Shown piece after piece: positions 1 to 7,131 of a stretch of 14,677 nt of DNA. The stretch comes from CAZCPB01 sp964540295 (GTDB lineage: Bacteria; Planctomycetota; Phycisphaerae; Phycisphaerales; UBA1924), in contig CAZIMT010000084.1 of assembly GCA_964540295.1 (NCBI GenBank), forward strand, positions 1 to 14,677, in the 5' to 3' direction. The translations under genes were made by a program, and so were the position numbers. Position 1 is the stretch's first letter, and every line of letters begins with the position of its first letter. The notes under the pieces are model-generated. The model did not search any database, had not been told where the DNA came from, and saw only the letters and a program-made list of their open reading frames with translations.

Positions 1-38
1 TCGTGACCTGAATCAAGACCTGAATACGGGCAACTTAG

Positions 39-67
39 GCGGATCGGAACCTGAGTATAGGATCCGC
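39..67. repeat. Inverted repeat downstream of the TIM-barrel-like gene
   Basis: GCGGATC (39-45) pairs exactly with GATCCGC (61-67) around a 15-base loop. It lies about 30 bases past the stop codon of the leftward gene ending at 95, so it could be a 3' hairpin of that transcript. It has no T-tract on the minus strand, so I do not call it an intrinsic terminator. Confidence 0.3.
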
Positions 68-94
68 TGCGTCAGGCGAGTCGCGGTGCCGAGA

Positions 95-799
95 TCATGA
101 TTTCGTCGCCAAGCGTGCGACCGTTGTTGCGTCATCGCGATCGCGGACAACGAGCGGCCTACTCGTCGCGCTGAGACGCGAAACCATGGTCTCGATCAGA
201 CCGCTCGAGATCGACCCGCGGCCTAGCGGCACACATTCCCCACGGCTTTCATGAAACTCAACGTTACTCGCCATCGACGCCGCCACGCCGGGGTGGTCTG
301 CCAAAGAATCCACGATCCGCTCCAAGTGCTCGGCCGCCCTCGGCAGCATGGACTCGGCCAGCAGCGCCGCGGGTTCGATCAATAACCGGAACGGCCCGGA
401 CTCGTACCGCCTCAAAAAACTCAGGCACGACGGGATGTCTGAAAGAGCGTCGCCCGCGCTTGGCCAAAGGATCAACTCAAACTCAAGCCTCGCAACAACC
501 GGGGCCAGGCGATCGATCTCCGACTCGAACGCGGCCTTCCCGCGCGGGCTCCACCCCGCCCACGAACCCGCAAGCCCTGAATCGTCGCCGGGCAGCCGCC
601 CCGACCGAAGCACGACCCGGCGGCAGTCCGGGCTGGGAATCTGGGCAGCCACGGACAGCGGCCCTGCCCCCAGCACGCCCTGCCGCGCGACCGCCGCCCA
701 CGAGGCCTCGTCGAGATCTGAAAAATTTTTGATCGCGCGATCGGCTTCCAACCCGTAGTGGGTGGTCGCGTCGATCGCCCCAAGCACATGGATGGTCAT
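95..799 (-). CDS. Conserved hypothetical protein, possible xylose-isomerase-like TIM barrel
   Basis: A 234-residue protein with no signal peptide or membrane segment, so probably cytoplasmic. It is not a family I recognise with certainty. A central stretch (about 105-170) alternates short hydrophobic strands (FELILWP, FRLLIEP) with amphipathic helices, and ends with an ERI-x-DSL helix. This beta/alpha rhythm resembles xylose-isomerase-like (AP endonuclease 2-type) TIM barrels, but the protein is shorter than a full barrel enzyme (about 270-300 residues) and I cannot point to metal-binding residues. The ATG at 799 is the first plausible start, although no clear Shine-Dalgarno precedes it. The gene diverges from the small gene at 969 across a 169-base gap that must hold both promoters. 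That it is a real gene is fairly secure; the function is inference from fold-like pattern only. Confidence 0.6.
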   Translation of the reverse strand: MTIHVLGAIDATTHYGLEADRAIKNFSDLDEASWAAVARQGVLGAGPLSVAAQIPSPDCRRVVLRSGRLPGDDSGLAGSWAGWSPRGKAAFESEIDRLAPVVARLEFELILWPSAGDALSDIPSCLSFLRRYESGPFRLLIEPAALLAESMLPRAAEHLERIVDSLADHPGVAASMASNVEFHESRGECVPLGRGSISSGLIETMVSRLSATSRPLVVRDRDDATTVARLATKS

Positions 800-968
800 T
801 ATGGGAACAGTAGTTCGACCAGCACTCCCGGCCCTCTCCCAGCAACGTCCGACATGGTTACACCGTCAACCTGATCGGAAACCACGTCCGATACGCCCTG
901 CTCGTCAACTTCATTGGTCTGGAACCACGAAGGCGTCTCAGCGTACCGACCACAAACCGGAGTGTCCG

Positions 969-1256
969 ATGCTCGCCACGCTTGAACACACGACTAACTC
1001 GGCGATGCTCGGAGAGATCCGCACCTCTCCGACCGTCAATGTTCCGCACTCCAAGCTTTCCCGCGAGCATTTGATCGACGGCATCATCGCGATCAACCCG
1101 ACCGCGACGGTCGCGTTCCTGACCCGGTTCCCCGACGCGGCCCTTCGCGGATATCTTGACCACCTCCTCAGTGCGCAGGAACCTCGTGGTCGGTCGGCGT
1201 CGTGGGTTCGACCCGGCGATTCACCGGCGATCGTGGTACGCGAGCCGATCGACTGA
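969..1256 (+). CDS. Small conserved planctomycete-type protein (95 aa), function unknown
   Basis: The ATG at 969 is preceded by GGAG (959-962) with a 6-base spacer, which selects it over the in-frame start at 762; the extra upstream codons look non-coding. The protein has 95 residues and no signal peptide or membrane helix. Its conserved-looking core (about residues 36-70) reads LIDGIIAINPTATVAFL, then a helix with the sequence ALRGYLDHL, then a PRGRSASW turn. The 'NPxAxxxFLxxF...AL..YLxHL' arrangement resembles short uncharacterised proteins I associate with planctomycetes; that family link is recollection, not a search. It stands alone, 169 bases from a divergent gene and more than 500 bases before the next gene, and is followed by a perfect hairpin at 1285-1308. 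The 101- and 112-residue minus-strand frames over it are shadows. Confidence 0.65.
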   Translation: MLATLEHTTNSAMLGEIRTSPTVNVPHSKLSREHLIDGIIAINPTATVAFLTRFPDAALRGYLDHLLSAQEPRGRSASWVRPGDSPAIVVREPID

Positions 1257-1284
1257 TTCGGCATCATCCTTCTCAAAGATCAAA

Positions 1285-1308
1285 CCGCTGATCGGCAACG
1301 ATCAGCGG
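1285..1308. repeat. Perfect hairpin downstream of the 95-aa gene
   Basis: CCGCTGATC (1285-1293) and GATCAGCGG (1300-1308) form a 9-bp perfect stem with a six-base loop, 29 bases after the stop codon at 1256. No U-run follows, so it is either a transcript-stabilising hairpin or a terminator that does not need a T-tract. Confidence 0.5.
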
Positions 1309-1480
1309 AGCAGAGACCGGGGGCTCGTGGTGGGGCCCCTGGCCTGCTGCGCGGGCTGTGCCGTCTGGTGGTCCGGGATTCTCCGGGAGTTCGCGGCGAC
1401 TCACTTAGCGGACTCATGCTGTGCTGGGGAACGTCCGATTGTTGCTCCCGAGCGGGCTGGCGCGAGCAATCGCGTTGCGA

Positions 1481-1520
1481 GGTCCGTTGGTTGGGCCGGT
1501 TGAATCGGTCCGTTCGTTGG
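1481..1520. repeat. Imperfect 14-base direct repeat
   Basis: GGTCCGTTGGTTGG (1481-1494) recurs as GGTCCGTTCGTTGG (1507-1520) with one mismatch, 26 bases start to start. This is two and a half helical turns, so the copies would face opposite sides of B-DNA. It lies in the gene-free stretch before the lipoprotein gene; role unknown. Confidence 0.4.
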
Positions 1521-1533
1521 ATGAGTTCAAGCT

Positions 1534-1550
1534 GGACCGCAAAGCGGTCC
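1534..1550. repeat. Short perfect hairpin (GGACCGC-AAA-GCGGTCC)
   Basis: A 7-bp GC-rich stem (1534-1540 and 1544-1550) with a three-A loop, sitting in the presumed leader/promoter region of the gene at 1780. No T-run follows on either strand. Confidence 0.4.
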
Positions 1551-1779
1551 GATAAAGACTTTGGTGGAAGACGGGTGGCCGCGGCGAATGAAACGCCGTT
1601 GTGACACCCGATCTGATCGGCCGGTGGATCGAGTTGGCTGGTACTGGTGGGTTGGCGGGTGGAACCCGGCTCCCGACATTTCGTGAAACGACAGCGCCGG
1701 GGGGAGGCGGAGTCCCGCCATCCGGCGATGGTTGTCGCGCGGCCTCTTGAGGTTGTGCGGCACGACGGAGGCTCGATTC

Positions 1780-3324
1780 ATGCGCAATTTTTCCGTGAAA
1801 CTCAATCTTTCGATCCAAGCCCTCGCCGGATCGGCAGTCGCCCTGACCACCACGCTGGTCGCGGCGGCGGGGTGCGCGTGGGTCGGCGCCAGCGGCTACG
1901 AGCGCCCGATCACCGAACAACATCTCGCGGGGGCGGGCGGCCAGAACGATCTCCTCAACACGCCAATCGATGACTCCACCGGTCAGTTCACCAACGCTGT
2001 GCCCGGCTCGGACGCCTACGCTGGCCCCGGGGTCTCACCGTGGGTCACACTCTTCACGCCAGGATCGGAACCCGTCCAACCTTTCGCCAAGCCGCGACTG
2101 GCGTTGAACGCTGGCGCGGACCGCCCCGAGACTAATCGCCCCGCGATAAGCGTTGTGTCCGCGAGCGATCCGACCTCGACCACGGCCCGGCCTACTCCCG
2201 AGCCAGCGTTTGTCGCGGTAAACACTCGCGCGAATAAAGTTGCTCCGGCACAGCCCGAGATCTCGACGAGCCGAACGGCGCGAAGCCCCGAGAGCACGCC
2301 GCCGCTGAACTTGAGCCAGGTGACATACGCGACCGAGGGCGCGGACTTTGATCCGTGCGTTTCGCGCGACGGCATGTCGGTTGTATACGCCAGCACGCAG
2401 CACCGCGACACGGCCGATATTTATGTCAAACCGACCGACGGCCGGGTGATCACGCAGCTGACCAACGACCCCGCCAACGACGTGATGCCCGCCATCAGCC
2501 CCGACGGGCAGCACATCGCGTTTGCCAGTGATCGCACCGGCAACTGGGACATCTACGTCATGCCGATCACGGGCGGGCGCGCGGTGCAGGTGACATCCGA
2601 CGCGACCGACGAGCTTCACCCGTCGTGGTCGCCCGACGGGAAGAGCCTGGTTTTCTGCCGGGCTGGCGCGATGAGCGGGCGCTGGGAGATGTGGGTCATT
2701 GATGCGGCGAACCAGGCCGCGAGCAACTTCATCGGGTACGGGCTCTTTCCCTCCTGGTGCCCCGTGAGCGGGAGCGGCGCGACGCTGGGCGCCGGCGCAA
2801 CCGACAAGGTTTTGTTCCAGCTCGGACGCGAGCGTGGCGAGCGTTCGTTCGCGGTGTGGACGGTGGATTACAAAGATGGGCGAACCGGCAACGCGACTGA
2901 GATCGCGTCCAGCGGCGAGGCGGCGTTCATCAACCCTGGATGGAGCCCCGACGGCAGCAAGATCGTCTACGTCTCGGTGCCCAACGCCTCGGAGGGGAAC
3001 GGGCAGGCCCGGCAGCAGCGGCCCGCCAGCGCTGAACTGTGGATGCTCAACACCGACGGCAGCGGCAGGGTGAACCTCACGGGCAGCACGGCGATCGCGC
3101 TCATGCCGTTCTGGGGGCCCAAGGAGCGGCTCTACTTCGTCGCCAACCGCGGCACCGCCGACAATATCTGGTCCATCGACCTCGAACCCGCGATTCGCGC
3201 CGCGTCGCTCAACGGCTCGGCGGGGATGTCGCGCACGGCGGCCAAGGGCGGGAAAGCGATGATGGCCGAGGAACCGGCGGAAGCGGCCGAGAAGGAAGTC
3301 GCCGACGTGCCGGAGGGGAAATGA
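1780..3324 (+). CDS. PD40/TolB-type beta-propeller protein, probable lipoprotein
   Basis: The ATG at 1780 follows GGAGG (1767-1771) with an 8-base spacer, which is preferred over an in-frame start at 1732. The 514-residue product begins with a basic end and a hydrophobic segment (about 8-31), closing with A-A-G-C at Cys32. This is an imperfect lipobox (Ala at -3 instead of Leu), so envelope anchoring is likely but not certain. Residues about 33-175 are a Thr/Pro/Ala-rich linker. From about 175 to 485 there are PD40 (WD40-like) blades, each with the motif 'hP-x-hS-x-DG-xxhhhxS': near 188 (SRDG), 233 (ISPDGQHIAFASDRTG), 277 (SWSPDGKSLVF), 384 (GWSPDGSKIVY) and 440. The family includes the C-terminal propeller of TolB, which binds Pal and colicins, and the IcaB/DPP-type propellers. 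No peptidase domain is present. The stop codon overlaps the next start as ATGA, so the two products are probably made in fixed ratio. The C-terminal tail (about 480-514) is Ala/Glu/Lys-rich. Confidence 0.85.
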   Translation: MRNFSVKLNLSIQALAGSAVALTTTLVAAAGCAWVGASGYERPITEQHLAGAGGQNDLLNTPIDDSTGQFTNAVPGSDAYAGPGVSPWVTLFTPGSEPVQPFAKPRLALNAGADRPETNRPAISVVSASDPTSTTARPTPEPAFVAVNTRANKVAPAQPEISTSRTARSPESTPPLNLSQVTYATEGADFDPCVSRDGMSVVYASTQHRDTADIYVKPTDGRVITQLTNDPANDVMPAISPDGQHIAFASDRTGNWDIYVMPITGGRAVQVTSDATDELHPSWSPDGKSLVFCRAGAMSGRWEMWVIDAANQAASNFIGYGLFPSWCPVSGSGATLGAGATDKVLFQLGRERGERSFAVWTVDYKDGRTGNATEIASSGEAAFINPGWSPDGSKIVYVSVPNASEGNGQARQQRPASAELWMLNTDGSGRVNLTGSTAIALMPFWGPKERLYFVANRGTADNIWSIDLEPAIRAASLNGSAGMSRTAAKGGKAMMAEEPAEAAEKEVADVPEGK

Positions 3325-4331
3325 CCGAGACTGATCGAGAGCTTGAACAGCGACGCGTGTACGGACACGTTGTCAGCGCACCCGACGCCGCACCGTTCGA
3401 ATCACCGCATCTGATGACCGCACGAACCACGATGAAGAACCACTCGATCCAACTCGCTCGTTCCGCTCTCGCGCCGTCGCGCCGTGCGCAGCTCACACTC
3501 GCGGGGCTCGGTCTGATCGGCCTGTTTTCGAGCACGCTCGCAGGCTGCGCCTCCAAAGGCTCCGAGCTGATCGCGCCAGCCACGCTGGTCGCGCCGTACA
3601 ACACGGCCCGCGGCGACGTGCTCTGGGCCGTGGTCCCGCTCCAGAATGAATCAGGGACGACCGAGGCCGCCAAGTCGAACATCAGCGACAAGGTCGTGGC
3701 GGCGTGCGAGGAGATCCAAGGCGTGCGTTGCGTCCCGTTGAACCGCACGCTGGAAGCGATGCGGGCGTTGAAGTTGACCAGCGTGCGCTCCGCGGCCGAG
3801 GTGCGCGCGCTAGGGCAGGCGATGGGCGTTGACGGCATCGTGGTCGGCGCGATCACGGCCTACGACCCGTACACGCCGACGCTCGGGCTGTCGCTCGCGT
3901 TGTTCTCACGCGGCGGGGCGATGAACCCGGCCCAGACACCGACGTTGAACCCGCGCTCGCTGCAGATGAGCCCGAGCGAGGGGAACGTGGCGGCCTCGAA
4001 CGCGTTCCGCGAGGGCCCCGTCGCGACCGCCAGCGAGAATCTCGATGCGAAAAATAATCAGGTGCTGATGGACCTCAAGCAGTACGCCAAGGGGCGGCTA
4101 GACGGCCCGTCGGCGCTGGGGTGGCGGCGCTATGCGGCGAGCATGGAGCTTTACAGCGAGTTCGCGGCCTCGCACCTGGTGGGGCGGCTGGTGCAGAATG
4201 AGTGGATCCGACTAGCGGGCGCGGTGCCGGGCATCCCCCCGGCGGCGGCCTCTCGACCGGGCCTGGGCACCCCCGCTTCTCGTCAGGCCGACGCGGAAAT
4301 GGGGAAGATGGTCGAGCGCGAACCTCGCTAG
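3321..4331 (+). CDS. CsgG/TolB-N-like lipoprotein coupled to the propeller gene
   Basis: The ATG at 3321 overlaps the preceding stop codon (ATGA), with GGAGG four bases upstream inside the previous gene. This gives 336 residues, but the lipoprotein signal only begins at Met38 (3432): a basic segment, a hydrophobic run (about 58-70) and the ideal lipobox L73-A-G-C76. Met38 would give a normal signal peptide but has no Shine-Dalgarno, so the true start is open. After Cys76 an alpha/beta domain (about 98-200) has VLWAVVPLQNESG, a helix, 'GVRCVPLNRTLEAMRAL', 'ALGQAMGVDGIVVGAITAYDPY' and a final strand. This is the fold pattern of CsgG, LpoB and the N-domain of TolB, known for periplasmic or outer-membrane assembly roles. 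The tail (300-336) is Pro/Ala-rich. I recognise the protein as a conserved planctomycete type but cannot assign a specific function. With the upstream propeller protein it is probably part of one envelope complex. Confidence 0.75.
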   Translation: MTETDRELEQRRVYGHVVSAPDAAPFESPHLMTARTTMKNHSIQLARSALAPSRRAQLTLAGLGLIGLFSSTLAGCASKGSELIAPATLVAPYNTARGDVLWAVVPLQNESGTTEAAKSNISDKVVAACEEIQGVRCVPLNRTLEAMRALKLTSVRSAAEVRALGQAMGVDGIVVGAITAYDPYTPTLGLSLALFSRGGAMNPAQTPTLNPRSLQMSPSEGNVAASNAFREGPVATASENLDAKNNQVLMDLKQYAKGRLDGPSALGWRRYAASMELYSEFAASHLVGRLVQNEWIRLAGAVPGIPPAAASRPGLGTPASRQADAEMGKMVEREPR

Positions 4332-4479
4332 CCCGCCCTTGGAAAACCTTGAAAAAGTTTCAAAAAAGTTCACGCCAGGAAAGTTGATAGAAGGACCGAG
4401 AATCCGACCGAAGAGTTGTGCTCGAATCGATTGATTGACCCGCCACCGTTGTTCATGGCGCAGGCCAGGAGAAACCAGA
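4332..4479. other. A-tract-rich gap before xerC
   Basis: This 148-base gap includes an AT-rich patch unlike its surroundings: A-runs at 4343-4346, 4352-4356 and 4362-4367 with centres about 10 bases apart, and a small palindrome TTGAAA-AAG-TTTCAA (4349-4363). Phased A-tracts bend DNA and can act as promoter UP elements, so this is the probable control region of xerC. I cannot identify a good -10 box. Confidence 0.45.
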
Positions 4480-5520
4480 ATGTCCACGCTCCCGCTCACC
4501 GAAGCCTTTACGTCCTACCTCGCTGATGAGCGCCATTTCAGCCCGTACACGGCCCGCTGTTACGGGGCCGACCTGCGGCAGTTCATTGAATACATCGCGC
4601 AGGAGATCAACGTCGAGGTCGATCTGGTGAAAGAGCGCGACGCCTACCAGCGGCGCGCGGCCGAGGCCGAGACCCGCGCCCCGGGCGCGAAGGCACCGGC
4701 GGCCGCGGCGGGCAAGCCGACCACGATCACGCAGGTCATGTGCCACGCCGACGCGGACACGATCCGCGGTTTCCTCGCGCGTTTGGGCGAGCAGCAGTAT
4801 TCGCCCGCGACGATGGCGCGAAAGATCGCGACTCTCCGCTCGTTCTATAAATGGGCCGAGCGGCGCGGCGTGGCGGACGTCAACCCGATGACGCTCATCC
4901 GCACGCCCCGCCAAGGCAAGCGGCTTCCCAAGGCCATTACCATTGAGCAAGTCGAACAGTTGCTCGCGGCCCCGGACGACTCAGACGTGCTGGGGCGGCG
5001 CGATCGCGCGATGCTCGAGACTCTGTACTCCACCGGTATTCGCGTGAGCGAACTGATCGGGCTGGACATCGAGGATCTCGACGCGGCTGGCGAGGCGCTC
5101 AGGGTTCGCGGCAAGGGTAAGAAAGAGCGGGTCGTGCCGCTGGGCTCTCACGCGCTCAACGCGGTCGTTCGGTTCATGGAGATGATCCGATCCGACCCGC
5201 GTTTCGCGCCGTGCTGGGCCGAGACTCAGAAGCAGCGGCCGTTGTTTCTCAACAAGCACGGCGGTCGCCTGAGCAGCCGTTCAGTCCGTCGGAAGCTCGA
5301 CAAGTATCTCAGCCAGGTCGGGATGGACCCGACGATCTCGCCCCACACGCTGCGTCACAGCTTCGCGACGCACCTGCTGGACAACGGCGCCGACCTGCGG
5401 AGCGTGCAGGAATTGCTGGGCCATCAGTCGCTGAGCACGACGCAGGTGTACACGCACCTGACGACGCAGCGGATCCAGGACGCCTACCAGAAGGCGCACC
5501 CGCGGGCCCAAGCGAGCTGA
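4480..5520 (+). CDS. xerC: Tyrosine recombinase, XerC type, with N-domain insertion
   Basis: The ATG at 4480 has AGGAG (4467-4471) eight bases upstream; the longer frame from 4435 lacks support. The 346-residue protein has all catalytic residues of the tyrosine recombinase family: Arg188 (TGIRVSEL), Lys212 (RGKGKKER), His289 and Arg292 (PHTLRH), His315 (LLGHQS) and nucleophile Tyr324 (QVYTHL). The endings 'DLRSVQELLGH' and 'YQKAHPRA' are closer to XerC than XerD. Xer proteins resolve chromosome dimers at dif during division. The SAM-like core-binding domain starts normally (about 7-40), but about 40 extra residues (roughly 44-86), charged and then Ala/Pro-rich, split it before ADTIRGFLARL. 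This explains a length of 346 against the usual 300 or so. No integrase-type arm-binding domain, attachment site or mobile cargo is seen, so a housekeeping role is likely. A rho-independent terminator follows 33 bases after the stop. Confidence 0.92.
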   Translation: MSTLPLTEAFTSYLADERHFSPYTARCYGADLRQFIEYIAQEINVEVDLVKERDAYQRRAAEAETRAPGAKAPAAAAGKPTTITQVMCHADADTIRGFLARLGEQQYSPATMARKIATLRSFYKWAERRGVADVNPMTLIRTPRQGKRLPKAITIEQVEQLLAAPDDSDVLGRRDRAMLETLYSTGIRVSELIGLDIEDLDAAGEALRVRGKGKKERVVPLGSHALNAVVRFMEMIRSDPRFAPCWAETQKQRPLFLNKHGGRLSSRSVRRKLDKYLSQVGMDPTISPHTLRHSFATHLLDNGADLRSVQELLGHQSLSTTQVYTHLTTQRIQDAYQKAHPRAQAS

Positions 5521-5553
5521 AGCCCGGCGGGCGAATGATTCTCGAACACTGAG

Positions 5554-5584
5554 CACCGTCTCGATCTGGGGCGGTGTTTTCTTT
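5554..5584 (+). terminator. Intrinsic terminator of xerC
   Basis: CACCGTCTC (5554-5562) pairs with GGGGCGGTG (5568-5576) as a 9-bp stem with two G.T pairs and a five-base loop, followed directly by TTTTCTTT (5577-5584). It separates xerC from the convergent gene that ends at 5594. No T-tract exists on the minus side, so it is one-directional. Confidence 0.85.
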
Positions 5585-5593
5585 GAACCAGAT

Positions 5594-7063
5594 TCATTGA
5601 ACCGCAGTTTCGAGCTCGGCGTTGAGCGCCGCTTCATCACTCGCCCGGCCGTCGAGCCTCACCAACGCCCGGATCGTCCGATCAGCACCGATCACCAGCA
5701 GCACCGCGAGCACGTCGGGGGCGAGGCGGTCGAGCGAGCTAGCCCCGGTGGGCGTCCAGAGCAGGCTGGCGACGTCGGGCGGCGGACGGACGTCGGGCTT
5801 GGGGGTTGAGGTCGCGGCGGTCACGCTGGCGGCCCAGGTGCCGTGCAGCCGCTCCAAGCGATCGCGAGTGAACACTTCGAGATCAAAGACCGCGACGCCG
5901 CGCGCGAAGAGAAGTTTGGAGTCAGGGGTTTCCCGGCCCACCGGCTCGCTCTGGCGTTCAGCGCTTCTTAGCACGGACCTCCGCCAGACCTGCTGCATCG
6001 CGTGAAGCCCGGCGGCGACGTCGGGCGTTATCGCGGCGTCGCCAGCTGGTGTGGGACGGAAGAGCAGCATCAGGCCGAGGTCGGTGTCCTTGGCGCTCGC
6101 GAAAGAATCCGACAACGACCACCGGGTCTGCTGGCGGTCTTGAAAAGACATCTCGGGCAGAACATCGCCAACTCTCAATTCGCTCGGCGGCGTGTGCAGC
6201 TCGTCGAAAGTCTGCGCTCGGCGGCGGCCTTCGACGCTGAGGGTCCACGATTTCACCAGCCCCGGAGCGATCGTTTCGCAGCGTGCGTGAACCGTGGTCC
6301 CGGGTCGGCCCGGCGCGGGCCGGATCGTGAACTCGGTGAGACGGTCGGTGACGGCGTCGAACACAAGCTCGGTGATGGTCGTCGCGCCGGTGCCGACAAG
6401 ACGGACGAGCGTGCTCTGATCGGGCTGCGCCGGTGCTTTGAGTGCCCACGAATCTACCGTGCCGAACGGCGTGGGGCGTGCGATCGTGTCGTCACCGAGC
6501 GCGAACGCCAACTGCGGGATCGCGAGTGGCGGCAGGATCGATTCGAGGACCGCCAGCGTCGGCGAGCCATCAATCGACCACTCGATAAATCTGGACGGGT
6601 CGCTCGGCCTCGTTGCGACGACCCGCCGCGCGACAGCGTACACGCCAAGATCGGGGAGATCGATCCGCACGATCCGATCGAGCCGCGTGGGTGAAACGCC
6701 CGTGAAAACCCGCACCAGCACGGAGCGATCAAGATCGGCGCGGAGTGGCTCGTCGTCGAGCGTGAACGTGAGGCGCTCGGCGATCGGTCCGGAGCGGTAG
6801 GAGAATGTCAGCCGACGCAGCGCCTCGGCGGCGGTTGAGGGGATGGCCTGATGAGAGTCGGACAACTGTTGGGCCGGTTGTGCGGAAGCGGGTTGGTCGA
6901 TCGTGCTCACGCGGAGCAACAGGTTTGCGGGAGAGCTGAACGACACCACCGCGAGCGCGGCCGCGAACGCGAAGGAGCGGCCGGTCGCCCGGAGCGATCG
7001 CGGTTGCGAGCGTGCGCGCGAGCAGAGGATTGAATTCTGTTCGCTCTTATTTCGATGGTTCAT
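5594..7063 (-). CDS. Membrane-anchored or secreted protein with redoxin-like C-terminal domain lacking cysteines
   Basis: The ATG at 7063 has AGGA eight bases upstream, preferred over a TTG at 7135 that would overlap folK. The product has 489 residues. A basic N-terminus is followed by a hydrophobic segment (about 29-50), giving a signal anchor or signal peptide. Residues about 80-285 are beta-strand-rich (IRIDLPDLGVYAV, TELVFDAVTDRLTEFTI, VKSWTLSVEGRR) and resemble periplasmic LolA/DUF2092-like beta-sheet domains. From about 295, 'LRVGDVLPEMSFQD...WSLSD' followed by LMLLF is the start of an AhpC/TSA-type thioredoxin fold, and 'LLVIGADRTIRALVRLDG' (452-472) matches its last strands. The active-site CxxC or peroxidatic Cys is missing: the only cysteines are near the N-terminus and at about 262. 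It is therefore probably not a thiol oxidoreductase but a binding protein built on that fold. It lies 68 bases downstream of folK on the same strand and may share its transcript. Confidence 0.7.
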   Translation of the reverse strand: MNHRNKSEQNSILCSRARSQPRSLRATGRSFAFAAALAVVSFSSPANLLLRVSTIDQPASAQPAQQLSDSHQAIPSTAAEALRRLTFSYRSGPIAERLTFTLDDEPLRADLDRSVLVRVFTGVSPTRLDRIVRIDLPDLGVYAVARRVVATRPSDPSRFIEWSIDGSPTLAVLESILPPLAIPQLAFALGDDTIARPTPFGTVDSWALKAPAQPDQSTLVRLVGTGATTITELVFDAVTDRLTEFTIRPAPGRPGTTVHARCETIAPGLVKSWTLSVEGRRRAQTFDELHTPPSELRVGDVLPEMSFQDRQQTRWSLSDSFASAKDTDLGLMLLFRPTPAGDAAITPDVAAGLHAMQQVWRRSVLRSAERQSEPVGRETPDSKLLFARGVAVFDLEVFTRDRLERLHGTWAASVTAATSTPKPDVRPPPDVASLLWTPTGASSLDRLAPDVLAVLLVIGADRTIRALVRLDGRASDEAALNAELETAVQ

Positions 7064-7131
7064 GGTGAAGTCCTGTGCGTGACGGATCTGGATCAGGTGT
7101 GGCCGGGAACACGGCAGTTCAAGGCTCTTCT

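Larger units (their letters stand above)
1257..1779. other. Gene-free stretch with hairpins and a short direct repeat
   Basis: I find no convincing gene in these 523 bases. The open frames on both strands lack ribosome-binding sites and give low-complexity Arg/Ser/Pro-rich peptides. The stretch holds a 9-bp hairpin (1285-1308), a 7-bp hairpin with one G.T pair (1441-1470), a 7-bp hairpin with an AAA loop (1534-1550) and an imperfect 14-base direct repeat (1481-1494 and 1507-1520, one mismatch). It must contain the leader, and probably the promoter, of the lipoprotein gene that starts at 1780, but I cannot pick a convincing -35/-10 pair. An unannotated small RNA is possible. Confidence 0.45.

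Noticed and set aside
1..25. GACCTGAAT direct repeat at 5-13 and 17-25
   Set aside because: Only two nine-base copies at the window edge with no further units; too little to call an array or iteron.
1414..1923. 169-residue minus-strand frame before and into the PD40 gene
   Set aside because: Arg/Pro-rich peptide without homology signal; it overlaps the signal peptide region of a supported gene.
3209..3856. 215-residue minus-strand frame across the two lipoprotein genes
   Set aside because: Ser/Pro/Arg-rich shadow of two coupled plus-strand genes.
4480..5520. Phage or integron integrase instead of XerC
   Set aside because: The ending is XerC-like, there is no arm-binding domain, and no attachment repeats, cargo or tRNA target lie nearby.
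6002..6694. 230-residue plus-strand frame opposite the redoxin-like gene
   Set aside because: Arg-rich low-complexity translation with no ribosome-binding site; the minus frame has coherent domains.
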